Positions 7,381 through 12,575 of a stretch of 12,575 nt of DNA are shown here, one piece after another (within the stretch, counting starts at the first letter, position 1; every line of letters begins with the position of its first letter). Source of the stretch: Flavobacterium sp. (GTDB lineage: Bacteria; Bacteroidota; Bacteroidia; Flavobacteriales; Flavobacteriaceae). The DNA lies in assembly GCA_019105125.1 (NCBI GenBank), contig JAHRWO010000302.1, positions 1 to 12,575 of the forward strand. The letters are read 5' to 3'. The notes beneath the pieces were generated by a model. It was not told where the DNA came from, made no database searches, and saw only the letters and a list, made by a program, of their open reading frames with translations. Made by a program: the position numbers and the translations under genes.

Positions 7381-7415
7381 GAAGTTAGAAGTTAGAAGTT
7401 AGATGTCAGAAGTTT
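7381..7415. repeat. Heptamer tandem repeat overlapping the 3' end of cobB
   Basis: Three exact GAAGTTA units (7381-7401) are followed by GATGTCA (7402-7408) and GAAGTTT (7409-7415), five units in all with the last two degenerate. The third unit supplies the cobB stop codon (TTA at 7399-7401 on plus), so the array encodes the last residues of CobB. It also occupies the position where the purB -33 element would be. Such GAAGTTA runs are, from memory, frequent in flavobacterial intergenic DNA. Confidence 0.8.
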
Positions 7416-8106
7416 TTTGGATAGAATTTACCAATTCCTCTTTTACAATTTTCATTCCTTCAACGGCGGTTAGAGGTAACACTTTTAACTCGTTTGGTAA
7501 ATCATAAATCGTGGCTGGATTTGGGTCGATATAATAAACCGGAACGTTTTGGTCTACATAATTCATCAATCCAGCAGCAGGATAGACTTGTAATGAAGTT
7601 CCGATGATAATTAAAATATCAGCCGTTTCTACTACATCAATAGCGTGTTCAATCATCGGAACATCCTCGCCAAACCAAACGATATGAGGTCGTAATTGGT
7701 TGCCTTCTAAATCATAATCACCTAGATTTAAATCGTGTTTCCAATCGATTACGAAGTTTTCGTTTGAAATGCTTCGTACTTTTAATAATTCACCATGTAA
7801 ATGAATTACTTTGTTGCTTCCAGCTCTTTCGTGTAAGTCATCTACATTCTGAGTTACAATATGAATATCGAAATGTTCTTCTAGTTCGGATAAAATTTCG
7901 TGAGCTTTGTTGGGTTTAACCGATAAAAGTTGGGCTCTTCTTTTATTATAAAAGTCTAAAACCAATTCTGGATTTTTTTTCCAACCAATTGGAGAAGCGA
8001 CTTCCATGATATCGTGGCCTTCCCACAAACCATCAGCATCGCGAAATGTTTTAATGCCACTTTCAGCACTAATTCCGGCGCCAGTTAATACTACAATTTT
8101 TTTCAT
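7399..8106 (-). CDS. cobB: SIR2-family NAD-dependent protein deacylase (CobB type), without zinc-ligand cysteines
   Basis: Cytoplasmic sirtuin that removes acyl groups from lysines using NAD+, releasing nicotinamide and O-acyl-ADP-ribose. It has 235 residues. The NAD-binding motifs are intact: GAGISAESGIKTFR (9-22), TQNVDDLHERAG (85-96), catalytic His104 in HLHGE, RPHIVWFGE (139-147) and GTSLQVYPA (169-177). Tyr53 and Arg56 in FYNKRR match the Tyr-x-x-Arg pair that class III sirtuins (E. coli CobB, human SIRT5) use to hold succinyl or malonyl groups, so desuccinylation as well as deacetylation is likely. The segment that usually carries the structural zinc (about 105-138) has no cysteine, and the whole protein has none. 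The five C-terminal residues are encoded by the GAAGTTA-type repeats. The upstream hairpin at 8137-8162 separates it from the sigma/anti-sigma genes. No good -7 element was seen in the 58-bp gap. Confidence 0.94.
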   Translation of the reverse strand: MKKIVVLTGAGISAESGIKTFRDADGLWEGHDIMEVASPIGWKKNPELVLDFYNKRRAQLLSVKPNKAHEILSELEEHFDIHIVTQNVDDLHERAGSNKVIHLHGELLKVRSISNENFVIDWKHDLNLGDYDLEGNQLRPHIVWFGEDVPMIEHAIDVVETADILIIIGTSLQVYPAAGLMNYVDQNVPVYYIDPNPATIYDLPNELKVLPLTAVEGMKIVKEELVNSIQKTSDI

Positions 8107-8129
8107 TTTCTTTTCTTTTGCAATTTTTA

Positions 8130-8162
8130 TAAAAGTAAAATGCGTCCATACAGACGCATTTT
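8130..8162 (-). terminator. Rho-independent terminator of the sigma/anti-sigma operon
   Basis: AAAATGCGTC (8137-8146) and GACGCATTTT (8153-8162) are perfect reverse complements around a 6-nt loop. On the minus strand the stem ends in TTTT, followed by ACTTTTAT. It begins 2 nt after the anti-sigma stop codon (8165) and lies about 30 nt before the cobB start, so it insulates cobB from the sigma operon. The U-tract is interrupted, which makes it somewhat weaker than the other two strong terminators here. Confidence 0.78.
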
Positions 8163-8164
8163 GA

Positions 8165-8950
8165 TTATACTTTTCCTAAAGTGTAAAGTTGTTCTAATGT
8201 TGGACTAGCGCTTCCTCCAGCCGGTTCTAAAGTAATTCCGAATGCTTGTGGGGATTCGGCATTTTCTACTTTTATAACCTTAGTTGAGCTTGTAGCGTAA
8301 GAATCAAGTAAACCAATGCTTGTTGGTGTTAAAACAGGCTCTAACTGTAATGACCATACTTGATACACCATTCCTTTTGGAGGTTCAGGCAATCCTGAAG
8401 CATCGATGTAAACGGTTTTAGTAGTTTTGTTGTAATAAGCCTTAGCAAAAGCTTCTGGAGCTACTTGTTGACCTGCTAAAGCAATAGCGACATTGCTTGT
8501 GTCTCTCAAAATAGCCAAGACTTCTTCTGATTCTTTCTTCTTTAATTCTAAATCCACAATTGACTCTTGTAATAAGTTTTTTTCGGTCGAAACATTATTC
8601 AAGGTTTCATTCGTTTGATTTAATTTATAAAATTGAAGTCCGAAACCAACCACTAACACAGCAGCTGCAACCCAACCTGTGTATTGTGCCCAATTTGTTT
8701 TAGGTTTCATTTCGATTACTTTGTTTCTTCCTAATAATTCGGCTCTGATTTTCTCAAAATTAGTAGCTGAAAGGTGAGGAGCAACGCTATAGGATAAGTT
8801 AATTACCGCGTTTTCAATAGCTTTTATTTCTTCTTTTACTTCAGGATATTGTGCTGCCATTTGGTTAACTTCCGCAATTTCTTCTTCGGAAAGTTTTCCA
8901 AATACAAACAATTCTAAAATTCCTGATTCTATATATTCTCTACTATTCAT
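8165..8950 (-). CDS. Membrane-bound anti-sigma factor, RskA (anti-sigma-K) type
   Basis: Single-pass inner-membrane protein expected to hold the ECF sigma factor encoded directly upstream. It has 261 residues in three parts: a cytoplasmic N-terminal sigma-binding region (1-90) beginning REYIESGILELFVFGKLSEEE, one membrane helix (about 92-108, GWVAAAVLVVGFGLQFY), and a periplasmic part with a short coiled coil (about 112-148) and an RskA C-terminal domain (about 150-260). The diagnostic end LEPAGGSASPTLEQLYTLGK (241-260) is the classic RskA GGS-P motif. There is no HxxxCxxC, so it is not a zinc-dependent anti-sigma (ZAS). Its start codon lies inside the end of the sigma gene (8-bp overlap), which suggests coupled translation and matched amounts. 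Release in this family often involves redox change or regulated proteolysis; the signal here is unknown. Confidence 0.9.
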   Translation of the reverse strand: MNSREYIESGILELFVFGKLSEEEIAEVNQMAAQYPEVKEEIKAIENAVINLSYSVAPHLSATNFEKIRAELLGRNKVIEMKPKTNWAQYTGWVAAAVLVVGFGLQFYKLNQTNETLNNVSTEKNLLQESIVDLELKKKESEEVLAILRDTSNVAIALAGQQVAPEAFAKAYYNKTTKTVYIDASGLPEPPKGMVYQVWSLQLEPVLTPTSIGLLDSYATSSTKVIKVENAESPQAFGITLEPAGGSASPTLEQLYTLGKV

Positions 8951-9473
8951 TGATCATCAGTCTTAATTCATTCATACAATTTCTATTCTGAGTTTTTACC
9001 GTTCCTAATGGAATTTCTAACTCTTCCGATGCTTCTTGCTGTGTATATCCTTTAAAAAACAATAAATCGATTAATTGGATACACTTGGGTTTCAATTTTT
9101 TGATGAATTCTTTAATTCCTATCGCATCTATTTTATTGATTGTCTTCGCATTGTCATCTAACAGATGTACGAAATTATCAGCCGATAAGTTTTTCTGACT
9201 ATTGTTAAAGTTTTTAGAACGTAATTTATCAATGGAAGAATTACGAGCAATATTCAACATCCAAGTGTACAATCGGCCTTTAGAAGTATTGTACGAATCA
9301 ATGTTTTTCCAAATCTTGACAAATACTTCTTGAAGCACGTCCTCGGCTTCTTCTTTGTCTTTGATTAAATTGAAAATAATTCCATACAAGCTTTTGGCAT
9401 AATTGTCATAAAGCAGTGTAAATGACCTATCGTCTTTTTTAAGCAATAGGGGTAAAAGTTCTTCTTGAGTCAT
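8943..9473 (-). CDS. ECF-type sigma-70 family RNA polymerase sigma factor
   Basis: Alternative sigma factor of 176 residues with only regions 2 and 4. Region 2 (about 17-85) contains LYDNYAKSLYGIIFNLIKDKEEAEDVLQEVFVKIW, with the DVLQEVF core that binds the beta' coiled coil, and WMLNIARNSSIDKLR for -10 recognition. A linker (about 88-118) follows, then region 4 (about 120-172) with the helix-turn-helix YTQQEASEELEIPLGTVKTQNRNCMNELR. Overlap with the RskA-type gene makes a two-gene operon in the usual order, sigma then anti-sigma. Such pairs normally activate their own promoter, but the 55-bp gap to trmH shows no standard TAnnTTTG on the minus strand, which is compatible with ECF-dependent rather than housekeeping transcription. 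Target genes cannot be told from this window. Confidence 0.93.
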   Translation of the reverse strand: MTQEELLPLLLKKDDRSFTLLYDNYAKSLYGIIFNLIKDKEEAEDVLQEVFVKIWKNIDSYNTSKGRLYTWMLNIARNSSIDKLRSKNFNNSQKNLSADNFVHLLDDNAKTINKIDAIGIKEFIKKLKPKCIQLIDLLFFKGYTQQEASEELEIPLGTVKTQNRNCMNELRLMINE

Positions 9474-9516
9474 GCAGTTTTCTTTTTTTTGTCTAAAATA
9501 ATAAAAAAAGTAGTAT

Positions 9517-9524
9517 TATTTTTG
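9517..9524 (+). promoter_or_regulatory. -7 promoter element immediately before trmH, implying a leaderless transcript
   Basis: TATTTTTG matches TAnnTTTG and its last base is only 4 nt before the trmH ATG (9529). Transcription from it would begin at or next to the A of the start codon. A TTTG at 9488-9491 could serve as -33, but the 25-nt spacing is longer than usual. The same 55 bp also holds the divergent sigma-factor promoter. Confidence 0.45.
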
Positions 9525-9528
9525 CCTT

Positions 9529-10200
9529 ATGGAGAAATTTAATCAAGAGTTGTTAACATATTTAGAAGGTTTTCTTACCGAAAATAGAAAAGAAGGTTTT
9601 TTACGTGTTTTAAAAAACAGAACTAAGCATTTTACCATTGCGATGGAGGATGTATATCAATTACACAACACTAGCGCGGTAATGCGTAGTTGTGAAGTTT
9701 TCGGAGTACAAGAATTAAATGTAATAGAACAAAAATTTGGAAAACGTATTGATTCGGAAATTGCAATGGGTGCACAAAAATGGGTTGATGTGAATCGATT
9801 TAACACTGTTCAAAGCTGTATTGATGCTAAGAGAGCACAAGGATATCAAATCATAGCTACTACGCCTCATAACGATTCTTGCATGTTACATGAATTTGAT
9901 ATTTCAAAACCATCAGCAATATTTTTCGGAACAGAAAAAAATGGACTTTCTGAAGAAGTGATTGAACAAGCGGATGGGTTTATTAAAATTCCGATGGTGG
10001 GTTACACTGAAAGTTTAAATATTTCGGTTTCTGCTGCTATTATTATACAAGATATCACAACTCGATTACGACAGTCTAATATTAATTGGCAATTGACAGA
10101 AGAAGAAGTTTTAGAAAAACGTTTGGATTGGACCCGAAAATCGATAAAAGATATTGATTTTATCGAAAAGAAGTTTTACGAAATTCAGGCTAAAATTTGA
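9529..10200 (+). CDS. trmH: TrmH-like RNA 2'-O-methyltransferase (SpoU/SPOUT family)
   Basis: Cytoplasmic SAM-dependent RNA ribose methyltransferase; by similarity to TrmH its target is G18 in the D-loop of tRNA. It has 223 residues. All three SPOUT trefoil-knot motifs are present: motif 1 HNTSAVMRSCEVFGVQ (46-61) with Asn47 and catalytic Arg53, motif 2 FFGTEKNGLS (132-141) with Glu136, and motif 3 IPMVGYTESLNISVSAAI (154-171) with Ser162 and Asn164. The short N-terminal helix (LTYLEGFLTENRKEGFLRVLKNRTKHFTI) leading into MEDVYQLHN is as in E. coli TrmH, and there is no extra RNA-binding domain as found in RlmB. This supports the ATG at 9529 even though the promoter element is only 4 nt upstream. 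It is convergent with nhaA, with 2 bp between stop codons. tRNA rather than rRNA as target is inferred from family resemblance. Confidence 0.9.
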   Translation: MEKFNQELLTYLEGFLTENRKEGFLRVLKNRTKHFTIAMEDVYQLHNTSAVMRSCEVFGVQELNVIEQKFGKRIDSEIAMGAQKWVDVNRFNTVQSCIDAKRAQGYQIIATTPHNDSCMLHEFDISKPSAIFFGTEKNGLSEEVIEQADGFIKIPMVGYTESLNISVSAAIIIQDITTRLRQSNINWQLTEEEVLEKRLDWTRKSIKDIDFIEKKFYEIQAKI

Positions 10201-10202
10201 AA

Positions 10203-11354
10203 TTAATCTTCTTCTTGATAATTCTCTTTTAGTGTTACTTTTAATGTCATAAATCCAATAAATCCTGCAATTAAAGAGGAAAGTAAGATAATAAATTTAG
10301 AATTGTTAATTATAGTTTCATTTTCAAAAGCTAAAAGCGTTATGAAGATAGACATTGTAAAACCAATTCCGGCTAAGCAACCTACTCCTAAAACGGATTT
10401 CCAATTAATTTCATTGGGAAGTTGACAAAGTTTAAGTTTTACTGCAACAAATAATGAGCCAATGATTCCTATAGGTTTTCCAATAATAAGGCCTAAAGCA
10501 ATTCCTAAGCTGTAATTTTGAGTAATCATCGTGTTAAAATCGGATCCTATGATGATAGCTGTATTGGCTAAAGCAAAAATGGGCATAATTACGAAAGCTA
10601 CCGGTTTGTGTAAAAAATGTTGTAAAATATAGGAGGGGGATTTTTCACTTCCATCTCCAAATGGTATAGCAAATGCCAAAAGAACTCCGGTTATAGTGGC
10701 ATGAACTCCAGAATGAAGCATGAAATACCACATAAAAACTCCTCCAACAAGATAAGGAATTAAGGAATGTATTTTTATTCGATTAAGAGTAAGTAAAATA
10801 ATAAAAATGCCTAAAGCAATCAGTAAATTACTCCATAGTAATGTTTTAGTGTAAAAAACAGCAATGATGATTATAGCTCCAAGATCATCTATAACAGCAA
10901 GTGCCGTCAAAAACACCTTTAATGAGGTGGGTACTCGATTGCCGAGTAAAGATAAAATTCCTAATGCAAATGCAATATCAGTCGCCATAGGAATTCCTGC
11001 TCCCGACTGTGTGTTAGTGCCAAAATTAAATAGTAAGAACAGTGCTGCAGGCACTATCATACCTCCGAGTGCTCCGAAAATTGGCAATAAAGCATCTTTA
11101 ATTTGAGATAATTCTCCTTTGTAAATTTCTCGTTCTAATTCTAAACCAATCAATAAAAAGAAAATGGTCATTAAACCATCATTAATCCAATGTTCAATGC
11201 TATGTCCAGCAAAATTTGTTTCCCATAAATCGGTGTAGGCGGCTCCAAAACCTGAATTAGCAATTAGTAAGGAAATAAGAGTAAAAGTGATTAATACTAA
11301 TCCACTAGCTTTTTCTCTTTCGAAAAAATCTTTATATAATTGGGTTGCTTTCAT
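10203..11354 (-). CDS. nhaA: Na+/H+ antiporter NhaA
   Basis: Inner-membrane antiporter exporting Na+ (or Li+) in exchange for protons, important for pH and salt homeostasis. It has 383 residues, close to E. coli NhaA (388), with about 12 hydrophobic segments. Functional residues are recognisable: the ion-binding pair Asp156-Asp157 in ALAVIDDLGAI (matching E. coli Asp163/Asp164), Thr125-Asp126 in ATDIAFALG (matching Thr132/Asp133, where the discontinuous helix IV breaks), and Lys293 in IGKPIGI (matching Lys300). The N terminus FFEREKASGLVL is typical of the family and supports the ATG at 11354. It stands alone, with 68 bp to the gene upstream, and converges on trmH. No TAnnTTTG was seen upstream, so its promoter is either divergent from consensus or lies further up. 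Confidence 0.97.
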   Translation of the reverse strand: MKATQLYKDFFEREKASGLVLITFTLISLLIANSGFGAAYTDLWETNFAGHSIEHWINDGLMTIFFLLIGLELEREIYKGELSQIKDALLPIFGALGGMIVPAALFLLFNFGTNTQSGAGIPMATDIAFALGILSLLGNRVPTSLKVFLTALAVIDDLGAIIIIAVFYTKTLLWSNLLIALGIFIILLTLNRIKIHSLIPYLVGGVFMWYFMLHSGVHATITGVLLAFAIPFGDGSEKSPSYILQHFLHKPVAFVIMPIFALANTAIIIGSDFNTMITQNYSLGIALGLIIGKPIGIIGSLFVAVKLKLCQLPNEINWKSVLGVGCLAGIGFTMSIFITLLAFENETIINNSKFIILLSSLIAGFIGFMTLKVTLKENYQEED

Positions 11355-11422
11355 ACTAATTTTACTTCTAGATTTGTTTTAGAACAACTGAATTATTAGA
11401 TAGAGAGAAGAAGTAAAGAGAA

Positions 11423-12196
11423 TTATTTATTCTTTTTTAAAATTTTATAGTCTTCATAACAAGCACTAATAGCGTCCATAATTTGAAGGTCATTAGCTGT
11501 TTTGATAAAATATTCAGAGTAATTGCAATTTTCTAAAATCATTGGGATGTCGTCTTTATCAATTTCAAGCAATGTGGCTAAAGTGACTCTGTCAAATTTG
11601 GTAGCTAAAAGATTTCGAATAGTATCATCTTTTTTCATTGCCTTTAGCTTTTTCATTTCATTTGGTCGTTTTCCAAATACATTGTAAAGCAAATCCGCAG
11701 GATTAAAAATAGATCCCAAAACTTTTGAAACAGCACTAGGTGATTTATCACCAGCTTCATATCCAAGATTTAATCCAGAAATATTATAACGATAAGCATC
11801 ACTTGCAACGGGGATGATTTTGGTATCTACTTCAACATACCCAGTTAAGTTATATTTTGAAACAACAACTTCCTCTAAGACATACGTTTTTTCGCTGAGA
11901 TAAATTTTTGTGGTTATATCTTTTGCCCAGTCGTTTGTAACTTTAACTTTTACATTTTCATAACCTAAGTAAGTAAATAAAATGGTGTCATTCACTTTGG
12001 CCTCAATTTCGAATGTTCCGCTAGGAGAGGTGACTGTTCCTTTAACACGTGAGGCATTAATTACGTGAACATTACTAAGAGGTAGTTTGGTTTCGTTGTT
12101 GATAACAGTACCTTTAATGTTCGTCACGAGAGAATCCTTCTGCGCGAAACAAAATTGAGATAAGGTTAAAAAAAGAAAAACTACAAAATACTTCAT
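11423..12196 (-). CDS. Secreted CarboxypepD_reg-like domain protein of unknown function
   Basis: A 257-residue exported protein. Residues 1-18 form a signal peptide (MKYFVVFLFLTLSQFCFA). Residues about 25-100 form a CarboxypepD_reg-like beta-sandwich: IKGTVINNETKLPLSNVHV, then VKGTVTSPSGTFEIEAKVNDTILFTYLGYE. This module normally precedes the plug of SusC/RagA-type TonB receptors, and the next residues, LEEVVVSKYNLTGY (107-120), even resemble the start of such a plug. The protein then ends in about 135 residues with no beta-barrel and no recognisable domain; they include GYEAGDKSPSAVSKVLGSIFNPADLLYNVFGKR and two cysteines (224, 246). Stand-alone proteins of this kind are common in flavobacteria and are of unknown role, probably periplasmic or outer-membrane associated. 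It has its own -7 element and no clear partner gene. Confidence 0.85.
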   Translation of the reverse strand: MKYFVVFLFLTLSQFCFAQKDSLVTNIKGTVINNETKLPLSNVHVINASRVKGTVTSPSGTFEIEAKVNDTILFTYLGYENVKVKVTNDWAKDITTKIYLSEKTYVLEEVVVSKYNLTGYVEVDTKIIPVASDAYRYNISGLNLGYEAGDKSPSAVSKVLGSIFNPADLLYNVFGKRPNEMKKLKAMKKDDTIRNLLATKFDRVTLATLLEIDKDDIPMILENCNYSEYFIKTANDLQIMDAISACYEDYKILKKNK

Positions 12197-12212
12197 CCTT
12201 AAAATATTGATT

Positions 12213-12220
12213 CAAAAATA
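12213..12220 (-). promoter_or_regulatory. -7 promoter element of the CarboxypepD_reg-like gene
   Basis: On the minus strand 12220-12213 reads TATTTTTG, a perfect TAnnTTTG, 16 nt before the start codon at 12196. The predicted leader is only about 10 nt. No TTTG or TTG was seen at the -33 distance. Confidence 0.5.
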
Positions 12221-12269
12221 CGAATCTAAAGATGATATTTTGTAGTTTTTTTTAAATTTATAAGAAAAT

Positions 12270-12285
12270 TAACGAAAAATCGTTA
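12270..12285 (-). terminator. Weak hairpin at the stop codon of the Arg/Gly-rich gene
   Basis: TAACGA (12270-12275) and TCGTTA (12280-12285) form a 6-bp stem around a 4-nt loop. On the minus strand the TAA stop codon is part of the stem, and ATTTTCTTAT follows. The stem is short and AT-rich and the U-tract is broken, so termination efficiency is doubtful. Confidence 0.35.
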
Positions 12286-12575
12286 GCTTCTTCTTGGTCT
12301 TCTTGGTCTTGAAGAATCTCCAGCACTTTCAGCACGTCTTGGAGCTCTATCAGAAAATCCGCCTTCTCTTCTTGGAGCCGAACTGCTTCTTTCACCTCTG
12401 AAACCACCTTCTCTTCTTGGGGCAGAACCTCTATCGCTTCTGAAACCTCCGTCTCTTCCGCCTTCTCTTCTTGGAGCAGAACCGTTTCTTTCGCCTCTAA
12501 ATCCGCCTTCACGTCTTCCGCCACCAGAATTTCTTCCGTTGTGATCGCGTCTTCCGCCACCGTCGTTTTTAGAAA
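12283..12575 (-). CDS. Arg/Gly-rich C-terminal tail of a probable RNA-binding protein (possibly a DEAD-box helicase), cut by the window edge
   Basis: The frame enters from the right edge (first full codon at 12573) and ends at TAA 12285-12283, giving 96 C-terminal residues. About 26 are Arg and 22 are Gly, with no hydrophobic core. The unit SAPRREGG recurs at fragment positions 32, 50 and 65, with FRGER and FRSDR between, and the end is RPRRPRRS. Such RGG/RG tails are disordered, bind RNA nonspecifically, and are typical of flavobacterial DEAD-box helicases; other RNA-binding proteins also carry them, so the catalytic part outside the window is needed for a name. An overlapping minus-strand frame (12258-12560) has an ATG and gives an acidic, Glu-rich product. 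I prefer the Arg/Gly frame because its repeats are clean at protein level, it ends in a basic RNA-binding motif, and it needs no start within the window. Confidence 0.75.
   Translation of the reverse strand, partial: SKNDGGGRRDHNGRNSGGGRREGGFRGERNGSAPRREGGRDGGFRSDRGSAPRREGGFRGERSSSAPRREGGFSDRAPRRAESAGDSSRPRRPRRS

Noticed and set aside
7381..7415. The GAAGTTA array as a possible CRISPR or iteron origin.
   Set aside because: Units are 7 bp with no spacers, there are no cas or rep genes, and it overlaps a coding end. It is a simple tandem repeat.
3669..11354. The idea that the P-type ATPase, CPA2 antiporter and NhaA form one ion-homeostasis island.
   Set aside because: They are separated by unrelated housekeeping genes, lie in different transcription units and share no visible regulatory site.
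12258..12560. A 100-residue acidic, Glu-rich minus-strand frame starting at an ATG.
   Set aside because: It is a frame-shifted reading of the Arg/Gly-rich repeat DNA. The other frame gives a clean RGG-type tail with regular SAPRREGG units and a basic end, which is a known protein type; the acidic frame has no recognisable feature.

Overview
The window looks like ordinary core chromosome from a member of the Flavobacteriaceae, probably Flavobacterium or a close relative. The DNA is AT-rich. Genes lack Shine-Dalgarno sequences, and several are preceded by the Bacteroidetes -7 element TAnnTTTG. The intergenic gaps carry short repeats of a flavobacterial kind, and the protein families (CarboxypepD_reg-like, RskA-like anti-sigma with an ECF sigma factor, cation:proton antiporter with two RCK_C domains) fit that group. 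No tRNA, rRNA, CRISPR array, insertion sequence, phage gene or toxin/defence cassette was seen. No gap between genes exceeds about 150 bp.

Layout, left to right. (1) The first 456 codons of a P-type cation ATPase, minus strand, cut by the left edge (1-1370). (2) guaB, IMP dehydrogenase, plus strand (1484-2956), with a clear -7 element, a small leader hairpin and a strong terminator. (3) A short repeat-rich gap (2961-3103) holding a duplicated 10-mer and a 58-bp imperfect palindrome. (4) A long minus-strand block: a secreted CAP-domain protein, a CPA2-type cation:proton antiporter, purB (adenylosuccinate lyase), a cysteine-free CobB-type sirtuin, an RskA-like anti-sigma factor and its ECF sigma factor. 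(5) A plus-strand TrmH-like tRNA/rRNA 2'-O-methyltransferase (9529-10200), possibly with a leaderless mRNA. (6) Minus strand again: NhaA, a secreted CarboxypepD_reg-like protein, and at the right edge the Arg/Gly-rich tail of a probable RNA-binding protein.

Functionally, guaB and purB act at the IMP branch of purine synthesis (to XMP/GMP, and from adenylosuccinate to AMP). They share an identical 11-base -7 region although they are about 6 kb apart on opposite strands. Two proton-coupled antiporters and a P-type pump handle cations, but they are in separate transcription units and nothing else ties them together. The sigma/anti-sigma pair overlaps by 8 bp and has its own terminator, so it is a self-contained envelope-sensing switch of unknown input.

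I found no convincing new multi-gene system. The points most worth a second look are local. The long ORF of the CPA2 antiporter opens at a TTG in the loop of the purB terminator, so its real start is almost certainly the ATG at 5906. The sirtuin lacks all zinc-ligand cysteines. trmH may be leaderless. The intergenic palindrome and heptamer repeats touch or abut gene ends.
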